Origin: Holacanthus passer
Lineage: Eukaryota > Chordata > Actinopteri > Pomacanthidae
Direction of reading: 5' to 3'
DNA: 64,000 nt
Assembly: GCA_025331565.1 (NCBI GenBank)
Contig: JAFREQ010000030.1
Span: 4,402,001 to 4,466,000, forward strand
How positions within the stretch are numbered: position 1 is the stretch's first letter; every line of letters starts with the position of its first letter. A model generated the notes under the pieces. The model saw only the letters and a program-made list of their open reading frames with translations, was not told the DNA's origin and searched no databases. The position numbers and the translations under genes were made by a program. Positions 24,457 to 36,459 of the stretch are shown in pieces.

Positions 24457-24457
24457 C
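24419..24457 (+). repeat. TG tract passing directly into CG units
   Basis: About 14 TG units run without a break into CGCGCGCGC. This is alternating purine-pyrimidine throughout, the classic Z-DNA-prone composition. Confidence 0.9.
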
Positions 24458-24459
24458 TA

Positions 24460-25400
24460 AGGAGGACCTCAGCTCCAGCCTGTGTTCGATTGGTCTCCTG
24501 CCAGGCTCTCAGTAATGGTGGGTATTTATATGCAGAGCTATCAGACACCTGATGGAGGCAGATTACAGCCTTGAGCATGGACAGGTAGCTATAGAGGTGT
24601 CAGCCCTCACTTTTACAGAATCAAGACTCTTCCCTTTTTCTACCGTCTCACATTAAAGCTAATACCAGGATATCACCAGGCTGGTTTATTTTTCTGATAA
24701 GAGATAAAAGTAGATAAATACAGTGTGCTGTATCAAAGTTAAGTGTTAAATCTCAGAGAGATGGGAAATCACAGGGCCGAGCGGTGTCACACTCTGGGGG
24801 AATTTTTGGAAATGAGTCACTGCAACAACAGAGAATAGAGATGAGGATTAGTGAATCAACAGCGAAATTAGATATGGGACGATAACAGCACATATTATTA
24901 ACACTAATTTATTTCAAAGAAAGAGAATAATGTGATAATTCATTTTCTATTATGGTGAAAAATAGACTAGGTGCAATCACAGACTGAAGCATGACACATT
25001 TATTAATCTATATATTTTGTATAGATATATATATAGTTGTTTTCTTATGATGTAAATGTTCAGATGTAATTTTGCCTTTATGTTCATTTATTTCGTTTTT
25101 TAAGTAAGAAGTGTGTCGCTGACTTTGGATTCATACTTCCACTGCAAATACATGCAAGTCTGCCAGGCTGGGTTTGAGTCAGCACTCAGTCATTTCAATA
25201 AATGTTCTACCACTCGCTGTCTTGGGAAAAAAAGTAGGAAAGTTCATAATCATACTGTTATGAGGCAGTTTGCAGGATTTATGGAATTTACATGATTAGA
25301 AGACAAAATTAGGTATCTTGGTGGAAAAATCTGTGTTCAAGCTCCTGCCTGCATAACAGCATGAGGGTAGCTCGGGTTGATGGACAGTGAATATTTCATT
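24460..25400. other. Noncoding, AT-rich
   Basis: Contains a short ATAT stretch at 25005-25036. Nothing else recognised. Confidence 0.6.
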
Positions 25401-25415
25401 GGCACAGTTATGCAA

Positions 25416-25417
<2 letters not shown>

Positions 25418-25466
<49 letters not shown>

Positions 25467-25565
25467 TTGTGGAAAGTAGGCCGTGTTAGTTCCATAATCG
25501 CACTCTTTCATAATGAGACCTGTCTAACCGCTGATCCCATCTTGGATCGGTTTTACACAGCAAAT

Positions 25566-25609
<44 letters not shown>
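25418..25609 (+). repeat. CA tract and facing TG tract
   Basis: CA at 25418-25464 (about 23 units) and TG at 25570-25609 (about 20 units), separated by 105 bp. On one strand they are complementary. Confidence 0.95.
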
Positions 25610-25610
<1 letters not shown>

Positions 25611-26200
25611 TCTGCTCATTTGAGCGTTTCCCCTTACATTGCATTGAATATTTATACTGTTGACCAACAGTTGAGCAGAACAAAATGCTGTGTGTGTGTG
25701 TGGGTGAGAGTGAGACAGAGAGAGACAGTGTACAGTATATGTGTGGATGCATTAATGCATCCATCCATCTATCCAAACACAGTATATGTGTGTATAAAGA
25801 CGGTGTGTGTTTGATGACGTGGGTCGTGCAGCGTCTTGCAGACTCACATTTCCTCCTCTGTATTCATTAGCCCCCTGCTCGTCTCTCCTGGGATGGAGGA
25901 TTAGTGCGAGAAGGGAAATGAATGCTTTCTGGGTAGACGGCGTTCTCTCTGCCTGCAGCAGGAGGTCCATTGTCTGGTTTGATATCCGCGCAGGACACGG
26001 GACATCTGATCTGGCAGCCCTGACACACAGCCGTTAGCACAGGGGGACCGGAGAGGAAGCTGAAACATGTTGACAGGAAGTGCTGCCGTTTCCATCTGGG
26101 GACTTCTGTTTGATTGGAGGAGAAAAATACGCTTGTGATTGACTGGTCTTGTTAAAAAGAAAAAAGAAAAAGTGGTGGACAGGAATGAAGACTTTATTGG

Positions 26201-26236
26201 CTTCCTGTTGACAAGTGTGGACTTGTCAACAGGAAG
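26201..26236. repeat. Perfect inverted repeat: 16-bp arms, 4-nt loop
   Basis: CTTCCTGTTGACAAGT, then GTGG, then ACTTGTCAACAGGAAG. The arms are exactly complementary. On plus-strand RNA the stem could extend five pairs further outward (26196-26200 with 26237-26241) using G-U wobbles. Confidence 0.9.
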
Positions 26237-26639
26237 TTGATTTATGCTCGTGGTGTGAGTCATTAAAACGTGTTGGGAATTGATTTTACTTTGTAACAGG
26301 AGGAGAGTCAGCAGTTCAGCTTTTATTGGGTTGCGGGTTAGAGAGTAAACAATAGGAAATAGAGTTTGACATATAGAAAATGCTGGAAGGGGATTGATTG
26401 GCATTAAAAGCATATGTGTGAGACAAGGCAGCTCTATACTGAACTGCTCTTAGACAGGAGGGGGAGTTGAAATTTTGATGCAATCAATGGCAGCGAGCAT
26501 AAATGCAAAGAGGTTTTCATAATGCATTAGCAGCTTCTTGTATTATTCTGCTTCATTACTGAATAATGCTACATCAGGAAATAGATTTTTTTTTCCCTAA
26601 CCAATCTTTAAAAAAAAAAGATTCTCTAGGACAAAATTA

Positions 26640-27420
26640 CTCTCTGCAAGTGGCAGCATTAAGCAGCAGAGGATAGAGCATGTCTTTCACCATGCTGCCC
26701 CCTTCCCCTCTCTCCTCTGTCCACAAAATCCATCAAGGGAATTTAAGTAGCTGTTAATTACTTCCCTGTCCCTATTGAAAAGAGGAAGGGAGCGGGAGAG
26801 AAATCAAGAGAGAGAGGGGGACTTTAAAAGAGCTAAAGCTTCGCTGCAGTGCAAATCCTCTCTGCCTAACAAAACCAAATCAATCTATAGCCCTCAGCCA
26901 TCCACAAACCGCTCCACGCTCACACATACGCACAACCGGGAAGATGATCCTGTAAATCTCTGGTCTCCAGGGGCTGTTTGAGTGCTACTCCAGGGGTTTT
27001 TGGGAGGGGGTGACCACAGGGGCTCGTGGATTGAAGGGAAAGTGTAAATATCCCCAAATTGCAGCTAAAATGTAACATTAGGATTGGTAAGCCCCACTCT
27101 TGCCTATAATCTTCCACAGCACTAAACCATCGCGCTAAATGACCTCTATTACCGAGCCAGAACCCATTAAGTCAATACAGGAGAGATTACCTGTGAAATG
27201 GAAGCGACTATCTGCCTGCTCTGACAGACGTGGCCCCCGAAAAAAAAGCCTGGGGCAAAATTAGATTTGGGGGCGGGCGTGGCCTGTGCCTGCGGGCTAG
27301 AATTAGAGGATGTAGTATCGACCTCCGCTGGCTTGTTAGGAAGGAATGTGTGTACGGGGGCATGAGGGTTGATCACAGTGCAAATGGCAGGGATCAAAAC
27401 CAGGCCAGCGTCGTGTAATT
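26640..27420. other. CNE-like block
   Basis: Nearly 800 bp of complex sequence without microsatellites. Parts such as ACCATCGCGCTAAATGACCT and CCATTAAGTCAATACAGGAG are of the type seen in developmental enhancers. No coding frame with splice borders is seen. Confidence 0.3.
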
Positions 27421-27429
27421 TAAGACCAA

Positions 27430-29060
27430 GCGAGATCCTTAAAGCTGAACTAGAACAACGAGAGTGGTCAGATTGTTAGTGACGTCCTGTACTGTGAGTG
27501 TCACATGTTGGAGTCCAGCAGCAGTCAGTGCTAGATTAAATCTGCAAAGGGCCAAAAATCAAATATACTCTGCAAAAAAGTCATCATTTATGCAGACTCA
27601 AATTAAATTATAATTAGACTCTTTCATCTTGGTGAGTTTTTTTATTGAGTGAATTTATTGCTATAAGTACCATTTTGTTTTTCAACTGAATCTGTCAGAA
27701 ACGTCAAGTTTAGGTTCAGTAAGTGTATTTTTAATGGAAGTGGTTTACAAAGATTATGTGGCCTAAAGAGAGAAACAGATAAGTAATAAAATTATGAATC
27801 ATCCTAATATGGATAAACATGATTTGATGACAGCCGAGCTTCTGATCTTAATACTGATTTATCCCCATTTTGCGTCATGTACTGAAAACTAGAAATAATT
27901 GCTGCTGTAACTCAAAGGTGAGAGCATTTAAATCATAATACAATTAAATCCATAATAAGCCCTCGCGTTTGAAGTGTCAGCTCACTCAAATTACAAAAAA
28001 CAAATATTCTTCATTTACCTCCTGGTCGTGTCTGGCCTTGTCAATGCTGTCGGTTCTATCTATCTAGGTTTTGAGATATTCGTGATATAACTGAGCTGAC
28101 TGGAATTTTTTTTGTGGCGTTCGCAGCAATGAAAAGTGCCTTTTTAAAAATTTAACAATACTCACGCATTGTCAACAGTTGTCATTGGACCCACTTTTTA
28201 CTGAAGAACAGAGTTGACAGTGTGTTCTCGGGATTGTCTGGTGTAAAAGTGACATGGAGGATGGAGGCAGAAATATGACAGATGTGTCAAAAGTTGGACA
28301 AATTCAACCAAAACCACAGTATATGTGAGGAATGATACAACTAGTGGTGAATGAAAATATGTCTGTGTAATTTATGTGAGCAAATCCTTTAAAACATATA
28401 AGTAACATCCTAAACATCCTAAAAAAAATTTCCTGAATTTCTTCTTTGAACCTGTCCCTCTGTCTCTCTCTTCTTCTCTCAGCCAGTTTATTTTGTACCA
28501 AAGAACCCAAAATCATTTCAGTGCATTACTCCACATGTTTGCCATCATGTAGGCTGAAGATGAAGTTGAAGTTTTTTTGTTTGTGTGTGAGCATTTGTGT
28601 GTGTGTGCGTATTTTCCTGTCAGATGCTATCGGATCAGAGCGAGGTGATTTCAGTGCTGTGGTCACGCGGGGTGACGCTGTTCTTTGTGTTGATGCGTGT
28701 TTAGATTCATGCATGCATAAGTGTGTGAGGACCGCAAGTGAGGAGTGTGTGTGTGTGTTTGTAAATGTGTGTGTGTGTGGTGTTTGTTGCCATAGCAGAC
28801 ATCCCGCAGGGAGCGGATAGCGGTGGAGACGGAGGGAGGACGTTTTTAAGCACTTCAAAGTGGCCTCATTCCACACAGCTGAGCTCAGAGGTGTGTGTGC
28901 ATCTCTGCGTGTGTGTGTCTGTATGTGTTTTCCTCATGTTGACCTCTGTGTGTTTGTCTGTCAGTACAGTATGTCTGTGTATAGATGTACATGTTTGAAT
29001 GTCTGCATACACTACATGTGTAAGACTATACATCTCTTTGTCTGTGTTTTAAATGTTGAG
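27430..29060. other. Noncoding, TG-rich after 28.56 kb
   Basis: AT-rich sequence to 28.4 kb. The 27.97-28.14 kb part has the feel of a decayed fish repeat but I cannot place it. Short TG tracts follow. Confidence 0.5.
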
Positions 29061-29071
29061 TGTAGACGTGC

Positions 29072-29180
29072 ATGTGTGTATGTGTGTGTGTGTGTATGAG
29101 GTAAAGATGGACTGCTGTACCTGGCTTTGTTTATGCCCTCTTCCAATCTGGGCCTCTCTTGGGAATGAACTACAGAGAGC

Positions 29181-29217
<37 letters not shown>

Positions 29218-29229
29218 GTGTGTGTGTGT
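29072..29229 (+). repeat. TG microsatellites
   Basis: TG at 29079-29095 and TG at 29183-29229, the latter with one CG step. They produce the long opposing ORFs at 29049-29795 and 29053-29571. Confidence 0.9.
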
Positions 29230-29234
29230 TTGTT

Positions 29235-31540
29235 AGAAGCCGTTTTAAGTGTGCATAAAAAAAGCCAAGTCTCACGCACACAGGATGGAAGAGCGACGGA
29301 AAGTGGTGAAAGTGAAAAGATAGAGAGTGTCACAGTGACTGATGAGTTTCTGGTTTCCAGCTCGGACGCGGTGAAAGTGAAATACACTCTCCATTGCTTT
29401 GTCTCCTCTTTCCCCGCAGGAGAAAATGGAAATAGCCAACATCGAACCGACGCAGTCAATACCACTCTCCAGAAAAGGGCTGAGAGGGACGCTCTCTGCC
29501 ACAGAGCGAGACTGATGGAGGGAGGAGTGGGCGATAGCCGGAGTATGTCAGGTTTCATCTGCCCTGTGTGACACGCAGCGCTCTGACAGCTCTGCTGCAC
29601 TCGATCTAGTCTCAAAACTATCTCTCTAATGCTCACACGCACTTTTTCTCTCCCCGTGTTGTCCTGTCTTTCTTCAATGCGCTCGCTCTTCTGTCTTTTC
29701 CTCTCTTTCCAGTTCTCACACTCTATCTTCATCAGTCTCTCACCCCCTCCGGGCTGCCATTTTGCAGCATATGGCTCTCCCACACAAGTACTCACACATG
29801 CACTGCCATATGCGTTTGCTCATACACCCTCACATGCCTCTCCTCTCCTGTTTATTTGCTCATCTTCCTTCTCTGTGCGTCTTTATTAAAGTAGCACCTA
29901 GCCAAGTCATTTGCATTTAAATGAGCTAATTATTAAAAAAGTAACAAGATGGAGAAGAGGGGATGTGATAGGAAGGATGATTTCGAACCTGTCTGAAATA
30001 TTCATCTCTGTCTCATGGTGTTTCTTCTGACCGTTTGATAGGCTGAAACGGCTGTCAGTCAGGCATCCCTGAGCTGTCAGTCACTGTGAAATGTCATGTC
30101 TCCACGCATGATTGGATTTGATTTGTCAGCCTCTTTTACTTCCTCTGCCCACTTTAATCTCAACCAAGCAGACCACTGAACTAGAGGCCCTGGTTTGGTC
30201 ATTTTGGTTATCCAACCTTCAGGTGTTCCTTTGTGTGTGAAGCATTGTGCTAGGCCTAAAACGTGCTAAAGTAAGATGTAACATCTTGCACAGGGGGGTG
30301 CCTGACTGTTTCCTCACCGAGTTGACGTGCACATGTCCAAAATGTGAAACACATGTCATGTATTACACAGACAGTTAAACACTGTGCCTGCACACAACCC
30401 ATCCTCACTACATGTTTTAGGCCTCAGTCATTACTGATTTAATTAAGGTTCAAAGTGTAAGCAAAGGATAATTGTGGTTTTATTCTCAACAGAATAGGAT
30501 TAATACAGTTTCAATGCAGAAAAAAAGAGGATTAGCATGGTGAGATCTTGAAGGATGACATCTGGAGCTCACAGTCACACTCAAAGATTTTAATAAGGTG
30601 CAGTACCTGCTGTGAGGTTTCTACAAACAGTATATGCAAAGGAATCAAATGCAGAGCATACGTCGAGGCAATTCTATTTGTAGGGCAAAATTACAAACCA
30701 AAAATTCACCTCAAAGGGCTTTACAATCTGTCAAGCATATTTACACCCTGTATACTTAGATACTTACTAAGACAGCTGTTCACACCAGGATACTCTATTA
30801 TAAGTATACAATAACCTGCCCTCATATTTTGGAGCATTGAAAAAAATTCCCAGTTAAGGCAATTTTGTAAATGCAGGTGAAGTGACATTGAACACAAGTG
30901 AAGCATAAAAGAAGCTACGAATTCATCTTGTTTTCTATAATATTGCCTTGTTTTTATAAGATGCTGTTTATTCATGTATGCTAATATACTCCCCTTGGTC
31001 TGATGAAGACATTCTTTCGTCCAAATATTTCTTTCTGCACTCCATCTAAAGCTTGAATCATAACCATATGCTCAAAATCTCATCCCTCCATATCTCGTCT
31101 CAGCCTTCTGTCTGTTGTGTCCGCCTAGTTGGCTGATGTGCAGAGGGGGATTAATATGATACTGGTTCTTCACAAAAATATCCAAAATACTAAATCACGA
31201 TAAGAAAGCAAAAGAAATTCAATGTTTCACAATTGTTCAGCGTTGTCTCTTTTTTTTTTTTTGCATTTTTACAAATATGTTTTATTATTAACTATAACTG
31301 AAGGAGTACAATTGTAAAATTTGGCAGATTCAGAAACATAGAGGGACTTTAACTGACCTGTTGTAAAGGGAGGAGACAGATTCTGAAAAACAAAACTCAA
31401 AACCAGTACATACATACAAGATGATCTAAAATATGTTTTGTTCATTTTACATAATTCAGAAACTGCATAGTGTTCATAGTGCAGAGGAAATGTCACCTGT
31501 GTCTCTCCCACACAGACACGTACAGTACATACATAATCAT
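29235..31540. other. Noncoding; acceptor-like site at 29.42 kb
   Basis: CTCTTTCCCCGCAG at 29407-29420 resembles an acceptor with an open frame to 29571, but no family is recognised. The rest is AT-rich and featureless. Confidence 0.45.
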
Positions 31541-31544
31541 TAGT

Positions 31545-31759
31545 TCTCTCTCTCTCTCTCTAATCAGTGGAAGCTCTGCCTCGTTCTTTCCTTCTGTAAT
31601 TACATCCCACGTACTGCATCAAGCAGCAGATTGAATCCTCATCGCCACGCTAAACGAGTTTCAAGAGGAGAGATTGAGAGAGAGACCGAGAGACGGATCT
31701 CGCCCTCTTTAATGAATTCTGTCTGTCTCTCAGCCTTACTGTCTCTCTGTCACTCTGCG

Positions 31760-31798
<39 letters not shown>
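31545..31798 (+). repeat. CT and TG microsatellites
   Basis: CT at 31545-31561 and TG at 31767-31798, with GA/CT-rich sequence between them. Confidence 0.9.
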
Positions 31799-32559
31799 CA
31801 GAATGGGGTTCTTCTATGACGGCTTGATCAAACAAACACACATCCTGACACATACACTCACACCCAGGCACCAAATGCACACAGACATTGTGTTTGATTG
31901 CAGCATTGTTGCTTGTGTGTTTTCATTACCTTTGGCAAAAAGAAAATACAGCTTTAATGTTTTGTTGTGTCTTGAATGAATGTGAGCAGCACTTCAATTA
32001 GCAGCGATTGTTGGAGGTATTTGTGGCTCATGAAATATGCTGACTAACGAGATGCTAATAAGCTCTACACAGGCACTGGCAGTGCCAATGGAAGAGAATA
32101 GTCTCCATTCATAATCAATAGTGCTGTGGCCTCGCTTCCATGTATATGTATTGATCTGCCTGCTCTGCTAAATGAACATGTGTGTCTCTTTGTTTTGTTT
32201 AGTTTTTTTCTCCTAAGGCTTTGCTCTTCAGTGCTCCCCTGCTTGTTTCTCCTCTTCTATGTGTTGGTGTGTTTGTGTCAGCGTGTGTGATCGTGGCTAT
32301 GGAGATGGCTAGTAGGGGTGTGTGTGGGCGTGTGTTTATTTGCATTTACATGCAAACTTGTGCGCACACTATTTTGCTGTCTTTCTTGGTTTTTGTGCCA
32401 AGAGATGACATATTTTGTGTGTGTGTGTGTGTGTTTCTTTGTATACAATGTATACAAGTCATCTGTGCGTTAACCGCAATGATCAGTGCAACCTTTTTGT
32501 TGTGTTCTCTGTACGTGTGTGTGTATGTGTGTGAGGTGGGGGTCTCAGGCGCTCCTGCG

Positions 32560-32800
32560 GTGAGATTGCATTGACCGCTGTGTTATTGCTCTTTAATTAT
32601 CAATTACGGCAGCCCCCCATCCCGTGCAGAGTGGGGGGGTGGAGGCGTATGCGGAGGTGATAATGAATACAGAGCTGCCATTAGGACAGTAACCGGGCTC
32701 TCCGTCTGGGGCTGGGGAGCCAGCGAGGAGGAGGAGGAGGAGGAGGAGGAGGGGAGCTGGCTGGTGTGCTAATGAAACAGGCTGCAGCTCAAGACAAAAG
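32560..32800. other. CNE-like block around the GGA repeat
   Basis: TTTAATTATCAATTACGGC and GGTGATAATGAATACAG flank GC-rich sequence. It has homeodomain-type cores and low repeat content apart from the GGA run. Confidence 0.25.
32726..32754 (+). repeat. GGA trinucleotide repeat
   Basis: Nine to ten GGA units, a purine-only tract inside an otherwise complex, GC-rich block. Confidence 0.9.
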
Positions 32801-32944
32801 AAAAGCCACCATCCTTCCCTCTCCTTTTCTCTCTTCCTTTCTCTCCATTCCATCTTGATCCCCTTATCATCTTTTTTATCTCTCGTGTATTTTTCTTGCT
32901 CACTTTACAACCCACGCCTCAAACGTGCAAGTCCGGCACACATA

Positions 32945-32946
<2 letters not shown>

Positions 32947-32978
<32 letters not shown>

Positions 32979-33156
32979 TCAAACACACTCACAAGGGACT
33001 GCGTTCTCACAGACAAACAGTGTCTGTATTTACTGAGTGGGTCATCTTTGAAGCTGTCAGCTAATCCGTTTGAAAGTGTGCCCACTCTTTCACAGCATAT
33101 CATTACTCTGAATATTTCACATCTTTTTTTGTTGTTGTTGTTGTTGTTGTTGTTGT
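32947..33156 (+). repeat. CA microsatellite and TTG trinucleotide repeat
   Basis: CA at 32947-32978 and TTG at 33130-33156 (nine units). Confidence 0.9.
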
Positions 33157-33169
33157 GCCGTTCCTTTTA

Positions 33170-34780
33170 TGGCCACGTTTTCACTGCAGTGTGTTCATAT
33201 AATTGGTGCAGAAATGGAAAAAATGTTCAAATTTACATTTTAAAACTTTAAATCTGAAACAAATAAATACCCTAATGATTGAATAATGATTTTAGATTTA
33301 AGTTGTGAAAAAAAAAAGAGTTTAATGTGTTAGCAGGCGTCCATATTGTCTGTGTGCTCGCCCGTGCATTATTCCAGGTGTAGTAGGTAGGTGGGTATTG
33401 ATTTCTAAGAAAACTGAAGGTGGCTGTTAATGAGAGTCAGTCCTAACACCTTCCTGCCAGGATACTTCAGCTTTTTAATGTCGTATTTATAATAAGACTG
33501 AGAGTGCTGAAATTGGTTTTCAATCCTCATAAAAAGCTGCATACCTTTGAAAAAGACGAGTTTTGGTGATAAAAATAAAAAAAATTCAGCCGCATTTGCA
33601 TATTTTTTGTGAAAATAAATATAACTCACTGTGCCTGCCTCCTGTGCCTATAAAGAGATGCCACATGACATTATGTCAGCAGCGCTTACATGTAAATAGC
33701 CTGTTTTATTTGGCTGACATGTAAATGCCATCATAGCAGCAGTGTAAAGCACAACGGGACAGATAGCAAGGGGCTTCCCTTTGTCCTTTCACTGCATGAC
33801 AGATGAGAGCTGCTCCTAAAATGCAGCCAGCAATCACATCCTATTTTTCCCTTTTAGGAGATGAGACACATTAATGTCTCCTGGAGGGGAAATGTGAAAA
33901 ATAAACAGAAATAAGCGTGGCCTCTGCACCAGCATACGAGTAAATTACTGAATTAGAAACAAGCTATAACAGCCACAGGGCAATAGGATGGCACATTTTC
34001 ATGTTGAGGCATATTATCAGGGCGACGCCATTCAAGAAGTAATGAGCAGGCACGAAGAAGCTCCACGAAATGTTTGTTTCCACTCACTGTGCACGCTGAA
34101 ACGTGGTGCAGGAAACGTGACCGAGAGGCAGCCACACTCTGCTTTGTCACATGTCACATGTGCCGTCAACCTGACCGGGCACCATGCCAGGCCGAGACAA
34201 GGTGCTCCACCTGTTGTAAATCAGTCTGGTGCAGTGATACAGTGGCAGATAAAGAAGTGGGTAAACCCTGACCTCCAGTCTGGAAGCCTTGTCAGACTAA
34301 ACCACTGCCTAAAGACAGAAAAGTGAGTAGATTTAGATTAGTGCTTATGTATACCCAGGTCCTTGGGATGTGGAATAAAGTCATGTTTTATTTCAATAGC
34401 CTGTATTCACAGTTGGAATCTCAAAAGGTTTTGTAGCTCCCACATTATGAAGCACTAAATGACAAAGACATTCCCCAACCTCAGACTGAGAATAATTGAG
34501 CTCTGTGTGTAAAGTGGGTTAAGGTGGTTTTACCCTTCAATGTGTATTAACTGAATTAATTTACAGTGTCTTTGTCACTTTGATATTCAGAGTAAGAGTT
34601 CCTCCTGACAGAGTCAAGTACTTGAAGCTTTTGCCCATTCAATCTCCCATAACCTCATGCTTCATTCGTTGGACAAAACGCAGGGTTCCCGTCCGTGACT
34701 TCACATCTATTCAGGCTTTTCTAACCGGACAATTCCAGAAGGAATTATTGCACTTGCAGCTTTATAGAGCTCAGGGTTTT
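33170..34780. other. Noncoding; CNE-like stretch 33.64-33.96 kb
   Basis: Complex sequence without microsatellites, with CTCCTAAAA and TTTTAGGAG arms at about 33812-33861. No gene. Confidence 0.45.
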
Positions 34781-34786
34781 TTTTAA

Positions 34787-34814
34787 GATTGGAGTTTTAG
34801 ATTGAACTCCAATC
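34787..34814. repeat. Perfect 10-bp inverted repeat
   Basis: GATTGGAGTT, an 8-nt loop TTAGATTG, then AACTCCAATC, just upstream of the decayed LINE. Confidence 0.85.
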
Positions 34815-34879
34815 AAGGCTACACAGGGAGAGATAGAAAGCTTATTAAATTACTTTACCCCTGTGTCCTTTGACTCAAC

Positions 34880-36222
34880 AAAGAGTCCACTGCCAAATCT
34901 ACTCTGCCTCCGGAGGGTTGGCCGCTCTCGGTAGCCACAGTGGATGTGAGATGAATCCTGCTGAGGGTGAATGTGAATTAAGCTGCTGGGCCTGACATCC
35001 CTGACCGTCGACTAAGAACATGTCCCCATCAGGTCGCCGATGTCAGCACTGCCATTTTTAACACATCACCGTCACAGGTGAGTGTTTCCACCTGTTTCAA
35101 GACAGCCACCATCATCCCTGTACCTAAAACACCTGCAGTGTCTAGTCTAAGCTACTACTGCCACGTGACACTCACCACAATTCTGATGAAGTGCTTTGAG
35201 AAACTGGTTCTCTAGCACATCCAAAACAACATCAGACAACAGAGGATGTCATCTCCGCTGCCCTCCACTCAGTCTTCACACATCTGGAAAATAGGAACAC
35301 CTACATCAGAATGCTGTTTGCATCCGCTTAGCATTCAACACAATCTCCCTCATAAAACTGAGTGGCAAACATTACAATCTGGGCTTAAGTACCACATTCT
35401 GCAACTTCCTCACAAACAGACCACAGACAGTTTGGATTGGCGAACACACTGGAGCCCCCCAGGGCTGTGTGCTCAGTCCCCTCCTGTTCATACTGTACAC
35501 CCATGACTGCCAAGCCAACATGGAGAAGACGCTGTTGTGAAGCCTTTAGACAGCACCACCATCAACAATGAGAATTCATACTGGGTGGAAAGAGTCCAGT
35601 AGGGTGGTACACAGAGACCAACCTCCCGCTAAACGTCAAAAAACCAAGGAGCTGATCGTTAATTTTAGTAAAAGCAGACAAAGATACACACCCTTGTTTA
35701 CATTAGTGGAGTTGAGGTGGAGCAGGTTTTAGGTTCCTGGGAATCAGTATTAAAGGAACCTGAACCTGGACATCACACATTGAGAGTCCTCATCCTCATT
35801 GTCCACACTCCACCATAAATAAGTGACTCTCTTATAAACTTTTTTTTACATAAAACTTTCTGTCATGCTGTTTTCCATACTACTACACCACTATCTTTGC
35901 AGTACTCATTACCAGTATACACAAAGTTTTTTGTTTACACTATAACTTATATTACTCATATTACACTGATATTGCACACCTTGTACATATTTTCTCTGTA
36001 TATATTTTTATAGGTATATATATACTTAACTGAATTTTTATTCCTTCCTTTAGTGCTACTGTTAGATATATGATGCTCCATTTGATTGCCTATTTTGGTT
36101 TTTTTCTATTCTACTTTAAATATTTGACTATTTGTATATTTTCTAACAACTGAATTTCATTGTACAATTCAGTGCTGTACAATGACAACAAAGCTGAACA
36201 TTGAACCTTGAACCTTTGAACC
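34880..36222 (+). pseudogene. Decayed L2/Maui-type LINE reverse transcriptase and 3' tail
   Basis: Translating across frames gives blocks typical of fish L2-clade LINE reverse transcriptases: AAGPD near 34985, TCFKTATIIPVPKTP near 35093-35135, MKCFEKLVL at about 35185, then NTYIRMLF, a PQGCVLSPLLF-like motif near 35455-35490, and KKTKELIVNF near 35640. The blocks are broken by stops and frameshifts. The F/YADD catalytic box between the PQG and TKEL blocks is missing or deleted; only a TTI remnant follows. The tail has GAATTTCATTGTACA, AATGACAACAAAG and three TTGAACC units ending near 36222. The 5' half is absent. It is a non-functional 5'-truncated copy. Confidence 0.8.
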
Positions 36223-36316
36223 AATTTTCATATAAACATTACACGTCTTTCTGACTGCATATTTCAGGAGGTTAGTTATTTGCCTGTTTTAAACAACTGC
36301 TGTGATACAGCTATAG

Positions 36317-36367
36317 ATTTTGTGAATTTCCCCATTGTGGGACGAATAAAGGACTATCTTATCTTAC
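36317..36367 (+). mobile_element. Retroelement 3' tail fragment, copy 4
   Basis: GAATTTCCCCATTGTGGGAC is followed by GAATAAAGGACTATCTTATC. It is a diverged member of the tail family, 100 bp downstream of the decayed L2-type LINE but separate from that element's own tail. Confidence 0.55.
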
Positions 36368-36433
36368 CTGAGATCATTTGAAACAGAAAACATTTGCATT
36401 GAATGACTTTTATGAAATGACTTTGTCTGTATT

Positions 36434-36456
36434 TGTGTGTGTGTGTGTGTGTGTGT
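36434..36456 (+). repeat. TG microsatellite
   Basis: About 11 TG units, 70 bp downstream of the fourth retroelement tail. Confidence 0.9.
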
Positions 36457-36459
36457 TTT

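Noticed and set aside
25377..25814. 145-codon ORF
   Set aside because: Thr-His and Cys-Val dipeptide runs from the CA and TG tracts; not a protein.
29049..29795. 248-codon reverse ORF and an opposing 172-codon ORF
   Set aside because: Both cross the same TG tract. The repeats keep both strands open, and composition outside the tract matches no family.
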